Shown: piece after piece, positions 55,156 through 63,383 of the stretch
How the letters are laid out: the number at the start of each line of letters is the position of its first letter
Numbering within the stretch: position 1 is the first letter of the stretch
Assembly: GCA_017480325.1 (NCBI GenBank)
Contig: JAFVAY010000017.1
Location: forward strand, 62,001-126,000
Source of the DNA: Clostridiales bacterium
Lineage (GTDB): Bacteria; Bacillota; Clostridia; Saccharofermentanales; Saccharofermentanaceae
Direction: 5' to 3'
DNA length: 64,000 nt
The notes under the pieces: generated by a model
Database searches by the model: none
The model's input: the letters and a program-made list of their open reading frames with translations, nothing else
What the model was told of the DNA's origin: nothing
Translations under genes and position numbers: made by a program

Positions 55156-55739
55156 TGGATCCGATAGCGGACAAGGCCGGGATCAGACAGATGATCCGCG
55201 CAAGAAGAGGTCAGATATCGTCGGATGAGTTAAGGCTTATGGACGAGGAGCTGGTGCTTTGCTTCAAGGAGAGGATGGAGCAGGAGAAGAAGCTTATGAA
55301 TGTATTTAAGAAAGCCTCGGTAATAGCTGTTTATAAGGCCGTAGGAGGAGAATTGCCCTGCGATGCCCTGGCGTCCTTCTTCAGGCAGGAGGGCAAGAGG
55401 ACTGTATATCCCAGAGTTAAGAAGAATAATATGAGCTTCTGCGAGATAAGCGATCCCGATTGGGAATTAATACCCGGAAGCTTTGGTATCCCCGAGCCTC
55501 GCACCGAGGCGACGGCGGTTGATGATGAAGAGATAGACATTGTCATAATGCCGGGGATAGCCTTCGATATGGATGGAGGAAGAGTAGGACAGGGGAAGGG
55601 CTTCTACGACAGGTGGCTCGCGAAGCTTCCTTCTGACAGCAGACCGCTTCTTATAGGTGTGTGCATGGATTTCCAGCTCTTCCCGAAGGTCCCCACTTGC
55701 ACTACCGATATTCCTGTTGATATGATATTGTGCTTGTGA
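55155..55739 (+). CDS. 5-formyltetrahydrofolate cyclo-ligase
   Basis: 194 residues; ATG overlaps the ligA stop (TGATG). Family motifs: basic N-terminal KAGIRQMIRARR, GGELPCDALASF, and the ATP/folate loop GRVGQGKGFYDRWLAKL. Converts 5-formyl-THF to 5,10-methenyl-THF using ATP. Confidence 0.93.
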
Positions 55740-55748
55740 GGTAAGTAA

Positions 55749-56201
55749 GTGAGATATTATATCGCGAATCTGGCCGTACACGTCGTAGTGATGCTGGCTC
55801 TCATAGTGATTATAATCGTCTTCTCCGACAGGAATCGGAAGAGGAAGACTAAGCATGCCATAACTTACTTCGTTCCGACAGTAGCGGCTGTCATAGCAGC
55901 CTTCTATCTGTTCAAGATAACGGGCCCGAGACTTCTGGATCTGTCAGACGTGGCGACCCAGAATTACTATTCCTATACCGGACAGATCGAGGAGATATCG
56001 CCTCTTAATAATTCCTTCCTTATCGACGGGGACAGATACTACATCAATCCATTAAGAGATCTTCCGGAGGCGGGAGAGAAGGTAAGGATCCGTTACACCA
56101 GATACAGCAATTACGTTATCTCCGTTGAAGCCGTGGATGAGCTTGATATCAACGGCGTAATTAACGAGCAGATGGAGACTGCGGTAGATATTCCGGACTG
56201 A
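55749..56201 (+). CDS. Membrane-anchored small beta-domain protein, unknown
   Basis: 150 residues, GTG start nine bases after the folate gene. Two transmembrane segments (about 5-25 and 40-57) and a soluble C-terminal domain with strands such as NSFLIDGDRYYINPLRD, possibly OB-like. No known family. Operon-mate of ligA and the folate enzyme. Confidence 0.65.
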   Translation: MRYYIANLAVHVVVMLALIVIIIVFSDRNRKRKTKHAITYFVPTVAAVIAAFYLFKITGPRLLDLSDVATQNYYSYTGQIEEISPLNNSFLIDGDRYYINPLRDLPEAGEKVRIRYTRYSNYVISVEAVDELDINGVINEQMETAVDIPD

Positions 56202-56364
56202 TATTCCGGGTTAAGGGCTCAAACCCAGTAATTTCAGCAAATTTTTGTGTCAGACCCCCTCTATATTCCCAACTTTTCCGGAAGAGGGATTTTGCTCTTG
56301 CATTTTGGACCTCGGCGAGGGCAGAATATGTATGGGATTATTAACCTTACGGGGGATAGATATT

Positions 56365-56931
56365 ATGGCAGATAACAGCAGCAGGCGCGGTGCCGAGACC
56401 GGCATCTATGTCGTGTGTAATGACAACGATCTTCTTAAGCGAATCAACAGGATGCTTCGGGGCAGAGGAGTCATAGGGGTATCGGATGCGGAAGGGAAGT
56501 TCCACTATCTTGTGGATGGAAGAGGGAATCTGGGGAATGCTTTGACTCAGGTCATCGGTCTGATGGAGGGCTCTGCCGACCATCTTGCCACCGAGGTTCC
56601 GAATAATCTTGTGGGCTCGATCCTAAGATCGGTGCTTATAGCCTACGACTTTGATATGAAGCTTATAGGAACAGGAGCGATCTTCGAGATCGTAAGGCGA
56701 ATGGTGATCTACAGTGACGATTACTTCAGAGGGGTAAAGGATCTGTATTCCATCGCCGGGAATACCCTGCACATGTCCTATGCTCAGATCGAGAGGGACG
56801 TTCGCTACGCGGTCAAGAGAAGCAGCCTCGGCAGGCAGGGAGTCAAGACCTCTGTAATACTGAGGACCCTTGCCGATGAGGTGTTCGACAGACTGGAGCG
56901 TATCGAGCATATCAAAAGGCAGCCCGCTTAG
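56365..56931 (+). CDS. Spo0A C-terminal-domain protein without receiver
   Basis: 188 residues from ATG 56365, chosen for Shine-Dalgarno GGGGGAT; longer upstream readings lack a site. Residues about 80-175 resemble the Spo0A DNA-binding domain: SILRSVLIAYDFDMKLIGTG (helix A-B) and DLYSIAGNTLHMSYAQIERD (recognition region). The N-terminal about 75 residues are not a normal receiver: no phospho-Asp pocket is visible. So it may bind a 0A-box-like site without phosphorylation. A short stem overlaps its stop and may serve as a terminator. Confidence 0.72.
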   Translation: MADNSSRRGAETGIYVVCNDNDLLKRINRMLRGRGVIGVSDAEGKFHYLVDGRGNLGNALTQVIGLMEGSADHLATEVPNNLVGSILRSVLIAYDFDMKLIGTGAIFEIVRRMVIYSDDYFRGVKDLYSIAGNTLHMSYAQIERDVRYAVKRSSLGRQGVKTSVILRTLADEVFDRLERIEHIKRQPA

Positions 56932-56970
56932 GACTGCCTTCTTATAGATCATAATTGGATCAGGATAAGA

Positions 56971-57252
56971 TTACTTCTTCTTGTTAACCTTGTCCTTGAG
57001 CTCCTTACCAGCCTTGAATGCGGGAGCCTTAGAAGCCTTGATCTTGATTGTCTCGCCTGTAGCAGGATTACGGCCCTCACGAGCAGCTCTCTTCTTAACC
57101 TCGAATGTACCGAAGCCGACGAGTGTAACCTTATCACCCTTAGCGAGTGCAGTCTCGATGGACTCGATAGTAGCCTTCAAAGCAGCCTCAGCGTCCTTCT
57201 TGGAAAGGTCAGCCTTCTTAGCAATAGCTTCAACCAATTCTGTCTTATTCAT
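56971..57252 (-). CDS. hup: DNA-binding protein HU
   Basis: 93 residues opening [20 protein letters not shown], with the HU arm [20 protein letters not shown]. Dimeric nucleoid protein that bends DNA. Strong promoter and Shine-Dalgarno AGGAGG. Convergent with the Spo0A-C gene. Confidence 0.96.
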   Translation of the reverse strand: MNKTELVEAIAKKADLSKKDAEAALKATIESIETALAKGDKVTLVGFGTFEVKKRAAREGRNPATGETIKIKASKAPAFKAGKELKDKVNKKK

Positions 57253-57298
57253 TGTGTATGCCTCCTGTAAGCCTATTTCTTAGGCAATTTGCAAATTA

Positions 57299-57327
57299 AT
57301 TATCTACTGAAACCCCAATAAAGTCAA
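57299..57327 (-). promoter_or_regulatory. Promoter of hup
   Basis: Minus strand TTGACT (57322-57327), 17 bp, GATAAT (57299-57304), about 47 bp upstream of hup. Confidence 0.85.
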
Positions 57328-57449
57328 GCCTTTTTGCCATTTTTGAAACTGCTTCAAAGCACTTATTTTATTGATTGTAAAAACTATCCTACAGTAGTAT
57401 TCTTTATGTCGGATTTAATTTGAAATGATTCTAAAAAGGAGGCCATAAA

Positions 57450-57680
57450 ATGACCGTTACAAAGGACACTATAATCGGGGATCTGGTCATGGCCGATCAG
57501 AATATCGCACCCCTTCTCATGAGCATGGGGCTTCACTGCTTAGGCTGCGTCATGGCAACAGGTGAGACCATCGAAGAGGCATGCATGGTTCACGGCATCG
57601 ACGCGGATGAATTCGTGAATGAGGTGAATAACTTCTTTAAGGAGAATCCCGTTCCGAAGGAGCCGGAAGCGGAGTTCTGA
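57450..57680 (+). CDS. DUF1858 protein
   Basis: 76 residues. GDLVMADQNIAPLLMSMGLHCLGCVMATGETIEEA matches the DUF1858 core (shown here in short parts: LMSMGLHCLGC, GETIEEACMVHG). CxxC at HCLGC could bind a metal, and the fold is shared with the N-terminus of ScdA/RIC-type proteins and hybrid-cluster proteins. Shine-Dalgarno AAAGGAGG. Function unknown; convergent with the histidine kinase. Confidence 0.85.
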   Translation: MTVTKDTIIGDLVMADQNIAPLLMSMGLHCLGCVMATGETIEEACMVHGIDADEFVNEVNNFFKENPVPKEPEAEF

Positions 57681-57690
57681 GAATATAACG

Positions 57691-59859
57691 CTATCTGTAG
57701 GTAGCCTTCATCGTCAGATGGAAGGTGGTTCCTTTGCCGATAGCACTCTCGACAGATATGGTGGCATCGTGTCGGTCAACTATCGTCTTAACGATAGACA
57801 GGCCGATACCGGTGCCTTTTATATTCTGACCTGAATTCTTAGCTCTGTAGAACCTGTCGAAAATCATAGGTATCTCGTTCTCGGGGATTCCGATTCCGTT
57901 GTCCTTGATGTCAACGTTGATGGTCTGCTGCGTGATGTCCTTATGTGCTCCTTCGCGCCATGCCTTCACGGTGATCACTGCTTCATCGTAGGTATAGTTG
58001 ATGGCGTTGGAGATCAGATTCTCGAAGACGCGGCTCAGCTTCTTCGGGTCGGCCTTTACCATGAGAAGATCGTCATCGGGGATATCGAGGATCAGGCTTT
58101 TCGATGTGCCCTGAAGGTCGGCATCGTACATCATACACAGCTCGTCAAGAAGCTCGGCGAGGGAGATGTCTGTGAACTGGAATTCGTTGGCATTTGACTC
58201 GAGGCGTGTAAGCTCAACGATATCCGAGATGATGCGCTCCATCTGCGATGCACGTCTTATTATGTTCTGAAGGTAGTTCTGACGCTGAACGTCGGAGAGG
58301 TTATTAGATGACAGCATGATCTCTGCATAGCCTCTTATGGCGGTGATGGGGGTCCTCAGGTCGTGGGAGACGTTAGACAGGACGTTCTTTCTTGCCTGCT
58401 CGTTCTCCATCAGCTTCTTATTGGTGTTGAACAGATCCTTATTGATCTCGGAGATACGGAGAGTCTTCTCCTGGACCAGGAACTGCATGTGCTCCATCGT
58501 ATCCTCCAGGGTCCTTGCCTGGATCATGTAGCGTGTGGTGAAGTAGAATTCCAGCGTCAGGTTCGCGATGACGAAGAACACCGAATAAGCCGGAATATTG
58601 TAAACTCCCTTAACATCGGAGAGAGCATTGAAGCAGAAGAATAGCTGACATATCTCGATGACGCTCGTGAGGAAGTAAAGGCCGTCGTCGAAGTGGCACA
58701 TAATTAGATTAATGCTGAAGGTCACACCTACAATGATAGTGAACAGAAGCTCCGGACCCAAGGGGAACCAGGTGGTGAGCTCCGGTGTTGTAAGTACTGT
58801 GGCGATAATAAGTACGGCAGCCGATAATACTACGATGGACGGGGACAGCATGGAGAAGGCTGTCTTTTTCTTGCCGTTGGAGGCGGTAAAGAAGGTGTAG
58901 ATAAACAGGTATGTTACCATGTTAATGAGAATAAACATGACGAACTTGATTATCTGCTTCGTATAAGAGTCGAAGATAATAAAATAGCAGTCTACAACAG
59001 TATAAGCCAGTACCAAAAATTCTATGATTATAAACCGGTAGAAGAAACGGCTGTTCTTAAAGGTCCTCGATATCAGGAAGCCTCCTATGAGGATGAACAA
59101 ATAAAGGAGCATCTGAAATGCTATCCAGATAGAAGGGGCTACCGCGTATTTCATAGCGTTGCTCGAGAGGGACACCGCAGGGTAAGATAGTATTCCCGGA
59201 TTATGGATCTTCTCATTGGTGCTGATGGCGATCATGATCCTTGCTTCGCCGTTATCGTCAGGGATAATGGGCACGAAGCCGTAGCCGAAGCCGTGAGAGG
59301 GGGTCCATTCGTCTGTTCTTCCCCAGGGAGAGCCCAATCTGTTGCCGTTGCAGTATATATATACCAGACCGTTAGAGTGCGGAATATTGATATGATAGGT
59401 GGTGTCAGGATCCTGGAACTTAAGAGTCATAAGGTAAACACCGCAGACCTTTTTCTTGCCGTCTCTCGGTATGATACGAGCCTGCGGCATTCCGTCGCTG
59501 TTATGCCAGATGGCATCCGGTCCCAGGTCGCTCCAGCCGTCGGTAATGGATATAGTGACTCCCGAAGCGTGGGGAAGCCTGCTGTAATCGTCGTAAACAA
59601 AGCTTCCGGCTTCAATGTCCGTATAGTCTACGTTGGGGACGAAGATCAGGTTGCTCCCTATATACACGCTCTCTGAGGACTCGGCACGGGTAAGAGGTAC
59701 TATAAAAGCTTCATCCTCATAGGGCAGGTGTGAGTCCACTCTAAGGTTAGCGGCAGTAATGGCTCTGGACAGGAGCAAACACGCCAGAATAAAAAGCAGC
59801 ACCAGGAGGAGCTGCTTCGAATTATTACTTGAGGTTGTTCTTCTAACCTTCACTCCCAT
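57691..59859 (-). CDS. 7TM-DISM sensor histidine kinase
   Basis: 722 residues. TM1 (about 18-36), an extracytoplasmic 7TMR-DISMED2-like beta domain (about 45-235), seven transmembrane helices (about 243-455), a short coiled coil, then HisKA with phospho-acceptor His499 in SHDLRTPITAIRGY. HATPase_c has N box ENLISNAINY, DNGIGIPENE and GTGIGLSIVK. DISM receptors usually sense carbohydrate-like or small ligands. Lies 13 bp downstream of its response regulator. Confidence 0.92.
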   Translation of the reverse strand: MGVKVRRTTSSNNSKQLLLVLLFILACLLLSRAITAANLRVDSHLPYEDEAFIVPLTRAESSESVYIGSNLIFVPNVDYTDIEAGSFVYDDYSRLPHASGVTISITDGWSDLGPDAIWHNSDGMPQARIIPRDGKKKVCGVYLMTLKFQDPDTTYHINIPHSNGLVYIYCNGNRLGSPWGRTDEWTPSHGFGYGFVPIIPDDNGEARIMIAISTNEKIHNPGILSYPAVSLSSNAMKYAVAPSIWIAFQMLLYLFILIGGFLISRTFKNSRFFYRFIIIEFLVLAYTVVDCYFIIFDSYTKQIIKFVMFILINMVTYLFIYTFFTASNGKKKTAFSMLSPSIVVLSAAVLIIATVLTTPELTTWFPLGPELLFTIIVGVTFSINLIMCHFDDGLYFLTSVIEICQLFFCFNALSDVKGVYNIPAYSVFFVIANLTLEFYFTTRYMIQARTLEDTMEHMQFLVQEKTLRISEINKDLFNTNKKLMENEQARKNVLSNVSHDLRTPITAIRGYAEIMLSSNNLSDVQRQNYLQNIIRRASQMERIISDIVELTRLESNANEFQFTDISLAELLDELCMMYDADLQGTSKSLILDIPDDDLLMVKADPKKLSRVFENLISNAINYTYDEAVITVKAWREGAHKDITQQTINVDIKDNGIGIPENEIPMIFDRFYRAKNSGQNIKGTGIGLSIVKTIVDRHDATISVESAIGKGTTFHLTMKATYR

Positions 59860-59872
59860 AAAGGAAAGCTCA

Positions 59873-60583
59873 TCAGAATTCGTTGTGGAGGCTGTTCTTT
59901 ACCGGAGGGTTAGCGAAGGAGTAGCCGATGCCCCACTCTGTCTTCACGAAGGTGATATCCGGAGCGATCTTATCCATTTTCTTCCTTAAGTAGGAGATGT
60001 TGACCATCACGAGGTGGTTATCACAGGGAGTGTCGTCACCCCATACATGGGAGTAGATCCTGGCGAAGGGCACGATCACGTTAGGTGTCTCCGCGAGAAG
60101 TCTTAAGATATCAAACTCTCTGTTGGTAAGGTGAACAGGAACATCCTTCAAGGTGACCTCTCTTGTCTTAATATTGATCTTAAGAGGCGGGAATTCCATA
60201 AGGAAGCCCTCGGACTTCATGTTACGTCTGATGTGAGCGTTGATTCTTAAGGACAGCTCAGGGAGAGAGTATGGCTTGGTGATATAGTCGTCAGCGCCGG
60301 ACTTGAAGCCCGTTACCTTGTCCTCAGCCTGCTCTCTTGCCGTCAGGAAAATGATAGGTGCGTTGGAATACACCTGGATCTTAGGCGGCAGCTCGAAAGC
60401 ACTTCCGTCCGGAAGCATAACATCCAGAACGATGCAATCGAAGTTATAGGTCTGAACCTTTTCCATTGTCTGTGCTATTGTGGTAGCGGTAGATACCTCG
60501 TAGCCTTCTCCCTCAAGAAATGCCTTATTGATCTCGAGGATATCGGTATCGTCATCTACAAGTAGAACTCTATTCTGTTCCAT
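59873..60583 (-). CDS. OmpR-family response regulator
   Basis: 236 residues. Receiver domain with acidic pair DDD (about 10-12), phospho-acceptor Asp54 (IVLDVMLPDG), and Lys in YITKPYSL; C-terminal winged helix (LTNREFDILRLLAE). First gene of the pair with the DISM kinase. Shine-Dalgarno GGGGGAGG. Targets unknown. Confidence 0.93.
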   Translation of the reverse strand: MEQNRVLLVDDDTDILEINKAFLEGEGYEVSTATTIAQTMEKVQTYNFDCIVLDVMLPDGSAFELPPKIQVYSNAPIIFLTAREQAEDKVTGFKSGADDYITKPYSLPELSLRINAHIRRNMKSEGFLMEFPPLKINIKTREVTLKDVPVHLTNREFDILRLLAETPNVIVPFARIYSHVWGDDTPCDNHLVMVNISYLRKKMDKIAPDITFVKTEWGIGYSFANPPVKNSLHNEF

Positions 60584-60707
60584 GTCTTGCCTCCCCCTAT
60601 TGATTATTGTCTCTTCCTATTTATAATTGTCCATTTCTTTTGACAAATACAATATTATTATAACCGCAGAATGGCAAACAAACAACACCTTTCACAGAAA
60701 GTTAATA

Positions 60708-60713
60708 TATTAT
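60708..60713 (+). promoter_or_regulatory. -10 element of the YhcC-type gene, leaderless-like
   Basis: TATTAT (60708-60713) ends six bases before the ATG at 60720, with no Shine-Dalgarno. The -35 is weak, and overlapping TATATA sequence makes the exact -10 uncertain. Confidence 0.4.
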
Positions 60714-60719
60714 ATATAC

Positions 60720-61598
60720 ATGATCACAGCGGACAAATACTATAAAGAGCGCTTCGGACATAAGATGTACAAGGCTGCGATAAGTCTTGACGTGACCTGT
60801 CCTAACAGAGACGGGACCTGCGGAGTCGGAGGCTGCGCTTTCTGTTCGGAGGGAGGATCCGGCGAGTTCGCGACCTCGGGAAGTATGTCTGTTACGAAGC
60901 AGATAGATGAGGCTATAGGAAGGCTCGCGTCCAAGGTCTCTGCCGATACCGGGTATATCGCGTATTTTCAAAGCTTCACAAGTACCTACTGTGCTGAGAA
61001 TTATCTCAGAGCTTCTCTTCTTGAGGCCTGTGAGCATCCGGGCGTAGAGGCGATATCGGTAGCAACGAGACCGGATTGTCTGCCGGAAGGAACGCTCGAC
61101 GTGCTGGAGCAGATCGCGCGTAAGATCCCTTTGTTCGTGGAGCTCGGGCTTCAGACTTCGTCTGATGAGGTGGCTGACGGCTTTGGCCGCGGGTATCCTA
61201 CAATAGTTTACGATGAAGCAGTAGGAGCGCTTAAAGCACGAGGGATCAACGTCATAACCCATATTATCCTCGGGCTTCCCGGTGAATCTCCCGATATGAT
61301 GCTTGGCAGTGTAAGACATGCGGTGGAGGCCGGAACCGACGGACTTAAGCTTACCTGTCTTTATATCCTTAAGGGAACAAGGTATGAGGCGCTTTATAAA
61401 GAGGGGGAGATTGCGGTGTTGGGGCGTGAGGAGTATTTTGATATTGTGGAGAGGATACTTATGGATGTCCCTTCGGATATGGTGATCCACAGACTAACCG
61501 GCGACGGGCCCAAGAGGCTTCTTATCGCACCTATGTGGACCTCCGATAAGAGACAGGTAGTAAATTACATCAACAGGAGATTCAGGGATATCTTATGA
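60720..61598 (+). CDS. TIGR01212 (YhcC) family radical SAM protein
   Basis: 292 residues from ATG 60720; longer readings upstream are in AT-rich sequence and lack a ribosome site. Radical SAM iron-sulfur ligands fit CPNRDGTCGVGGCAFC (a CxxxxxxCxxxxCxxC arrangement as in this family). AISVATRPDCLPEG and VELGLQTSSDEVADGFGRGY are further family blocks. YhcC's reaction is not established. Overlaps the next gene as ATGA. Confidence 0.88.
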   Translation: MITADKYYKERFGHKMYKAAISLDVTCPNRDGTCGVGGCAFCSEGGSGEFATSGSMSVTKQIDEAIGRLASKVSADTGYIAYFQSFTSTYCAENYLRASLLEACEHPGVEAISVATRPDCLPEGTLDVLEQIARKIPLFVELGLQTSSDEVADGFGRGYPTIVYDEAVGALKARGINVITHIILGLPGESPDMMLGSVRHAVEAGTDGLKLTCLYILKGTRYEALYKEGEIAVLGREEYFDIVERILMDVPSDMVIHRLTGDGPKRLLIAPMWTSDKRQVVNYINRRFRDIL

Positions 61599-61951
61599 AG
61601 AAATACATCACGGCATACATGAATGAGATCAAGGCCTTTATCGCGAACGAGCTTGATTCCGCTGACGGGAACAGGATCAGGGAGGTGCTCTCTGAGTTCG
61701 AGACGAAGATAGCGTACTTTCAGCACGAGAGACTGATACATCTGATAGTTACGGTGCTTTTCGCCCTGCTGGAGATGATGTCGGTATACACCTTCGTTAT
61801 AACCTTAAGCGGCTCGGTGGGGGTGTTCTGCGTAATGTTCCTGGTGCTTCTGGTGCCCTATGTCATGCATTATTATTTCCTCGAGAACAGCGTGCAGGAG
61901 ATGTATAAGCTTAGAGATCGGATAGTGTCAAAGCTTAATAAGCAGTCATGA
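61595..61951 (+). CDS. Small membrane protein, unknown
   Basis: 118 residues. Soluble helical N-terminus (about 1-48), then two transmembrane helices (about 50-70 and 76-96) and a charged C-terminal helix. Start overlaps the radical SAM stop (ATGA), so the pair is coupled. No family recognised. Confidence 0.65.
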   Translation: MKKYITAYMNEIKAFIANELDSADGNRIREVLSEFETKIAYFQHERLIHLIVTVLFALLEMMSVYTFVITLSGSVGVFCVMFLVLLVPYVMHYYFLENSVQEMYKLRDRIVSKLNKQS

Positions 61952-61989
61952 GCTATATCTATAACCTTCCTTCCCGAATCTGATCTTAG

Positions 61990-62079
61990 GAAGATTTGAC
62001 CGGTGATACCGTCACCGTGGACGGCGCGAAAGGCATGGTTAAGATCGTCCGTCGCGAAGAAGAAATTGAGCAAAAATAA
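61990..62079 (+). pseudogene. Remnant resembling a C-terminal PEP-utilizing swivel domain
   Basis: An open stretch after a TAG at 61987 reads LTGDTVTVDGAKGMVKIVRR and ends at TAA 62077. GDxVTVDGxxGxV resembles the end of the phosphohistidine swivelling domain in PEP-utilizing enzymes such as PPDK. There is no start with a ribosome site and everything upstream is missing, so I read it as a gene fragment. It could also be a tiny chance frame. Confidence 0.4.
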
Positions 62080-62080
62080 A

Positions 62081-62098
62081 CGGGGTGAATTCACCCCG
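62081..62098. repeat. 18-bp perfect palindrome
   Basis: CGGGGTGAATTCACCCCG, immediately after the remnant's stop. It has an A-rich flank on the left, so it could be a terminator for minus-strand transcription, or an old terminator whose T-run has been lost. Confidence 0.5.
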
Positions 62099-62186
62099 CA
62101 ACATATCCATTATAACATGGCATATTATTGCTGCCTACCCGTAAATTCTAACAATATTTGAACACTTTATTGGTGGCTTTGTGACG

Positions 62187-62215
62187 TTGTTGCAGGGCGG
62201 GGGTAAGAGTATTAT
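62187..62215 (+). promoter_or_regulatory. Promoter of the large ncRNA
   Basis: TTGTTG (62187-62192), 17 bp, TATTAT (62210-62215). The predicted start, about 62222, is exactly where the RNA's 5' closing helix begins. Confidence 0.65.
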
Positions 62216-62221
62216 TAAAGT

Positions 62222-62824
62222 AGCTCCAGGGAATACTGAAGACTAGTATTCGAACACGGAGGCCGCCTTACCTTTACTTAAGCGGGCGCGGGGTTGAACC
62301 AAAGCTTACTGAGGCGAAGCCCGAGAAACGAATCAGATCTTCGTCATTGACGTTAGGTCTCGGGGATACGAAGCAGAGTCTTAGGAGAGGAAGGAGATAC
62401 GAGCACAGCGATCGACGGAGCGGGTTTCCGCTTACAGGTCGCAGGTTGTAACAGATTAGTTGATTCGGATATTGATCCGCGAGCTTATGAGATGTCATAG
62501 CCGACAGGTAGATTCCGAGGTTCGACGGACGTTACATCGGTTCGTGCAAACCGAGTAGCCGGTATAGTGTACGGCAGCGGGTGACTTGACATAATCGGAC
62601 CACCTGACGGTATACGTAGAAGAAAGCAATTTTGGATTATGCGGCGAATGGGAGATACGGGTAGCACGGTGTAGGGTTTAAGTTGAACAGTCAAGTTGGT
62701 CGTTGCGATGTCAGAAGCTCGGGAGGTTAGTCAAAGGGCGCCGTCGGTCGAGGATCAAGTTTAGGTTCGCTGGAGCTTTCATATGCTTATAAGCGGCGAT
62801 CGTTAAGGCGATAGCCGCGTTTTT
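62222..62824 (+). ncRNA. Large structured non-coding RNA, about 600 nt
   Basis: No long reading frame is credible here; the sequence is instead full of helices. 5' AGCTCCAG (62222-62229) pairs perfectly with CTGGAGCT (62770-62777), closing a 556-nt domain. Inside are GAATACT/AGTATTC (62231/62245), CCCGAGA/TCTCGGG (62320/62358) enclosing ACGAA/TTCGT, AGCGG/CCGCT (62419/62428), CGGAT/ATCCG (62466/62475), TATGA/TCATA (62486/62495), and TCGGTT/AACCGA (62537/62549). A promoter precedes it and a terminator follows. Size and stand-alone setting fit large RNA families such as ROOL or OLE; ROOL is my first guess, but I cannot confirm it without a covariance search. CTCC (62224-62227) could alternatively pair with GGAG (62258-62261). 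Confidence 0.75.
62793..62824 (+). terminator. Terminator of the large ncRNA
   Basis: GCGGC(G)ATCG and CGAT(A)GCCGC form a strong stem (62793-62818), followed by TTTTT at 62820-62824. Confidence 0.85.
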
Positions 62825-62840
62825 ATATAATGGTGCTTTG

Positions 62841-62849
62841 TGTTAGAAT
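62841..62849 (+). promoter_or_regulatory. Extended -10 promoter of the thioesterase gene
   Basis: TGTTAGAAT, an extended -10 with TAGAAT at 62844-62849, about 40 bp before the ATG at 62890. Confidence 0.45.
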
Positions 62850-62889
62850 ACGGGACATCATTATGCAAAGGAATTGAAACGGTAGGATT

Positions 62890-63288
62890 ATGAACCCGGA
62901 AGAAGCAAGAGAGTTTTTTAAGACTGACAGATATGCCAACGATACTACAGAGATAGAGATCCTCGAGATAAGCGAGGGCTATGCCAAGACAAGACTTCCC
63001 ATCAAGGACAAGCACCTTAACGGCAACAACGTTGTCATGGGAGGCTGCATCTATACGTTGGCGGATTATACTTTCGGAATCGCCTCTAACTGCGGCCCGA
63101 TGGCGTGCGTGACGTTAAGCTCGAATATAGTTTTTAATGCGCCGGGCAGAGGTGAGTACCTCTATGCTCAGACGGAGCAGATCAAGAACGGAAGGACTAT
63201 AAGCAACTTCAGCGTCAAGGTAACTGACGATAACGGAAAGCTCGTTGCCAATGCCGACTTCGTGGGCTACAGAACTGATCGAGGGTGA
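62890..63288 (+). CDS. PaaI-like hotdog thioesterase
   Basis: 132 residues. Hotdog fold: HLNGNNVVMGGCIYTLADYTFG carries the N-x-x-G-x-x-H-like region, and CVTLSSNIVFNAPGRGEYLYA is the second strand pair. Acts on acyl-CoA thioesters, with unknown acyl group. The catalytic Asp is probably that in LADYT. It stands alone after the ncRNA. Confidence 0.88.
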   Translation: MNPEEAREFFKTDRYANDTTEIEILEISEGYAKTRLPIKDKHLNGNNVVMGGCIYTLADYTFGIASNCGPMACVTLSSNIVFNAPGRGEYLYAQTEQIKNGRTISNFSVKVTDDNGKLVANADFVGYRTDRG

Positions 63289-63344
63289 ATGCCTAAGGTC
63301 TCACACATTTAAGTGGGGGAAATAAGATAGAATTGTAACCGGAC

Positions 63345-63366
63345 TGTAGCATTGCTCTGCTACAAT
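63345..63366 (+). promoter_or_regulatory. Palindrome and extended -10 of the last gene
   Basis: TGTAGCA (63345-63351) and TGCTACA (63358-63364) form a perfect 7-bp inverted repeat. The right arm is also part of the extended -10 TGCTACAAT (TACAAT at 63361-63366). A bound protein would block the promoter. The ATG at 63384 is 17 bp on. Confidence 0.5.
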
Positions 63367-63383
63367 CCAAAGTGGGTATATAT

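Noticed and set aside
57691..60583. The two-component system as regulator of the neighbouring DUF1858 or radical SAM genes
   Set aside because: No shared operator could be seen and the genes are in separate transcripts.
62274..62694. Minus-strand reading frames of 69-74 codons within 62274-62694
   Set aside because: No ribosome-binding site, poor composition, and the region folds as RNA with matched promoter and terminator on the plus strand.
62222..62824. RNase P RNA or tmRNA
   Set aside because: None of the conserved RNase P blocks (GAGGAAAGTCC-type) or the tmRNA tRNA-like ends are present.
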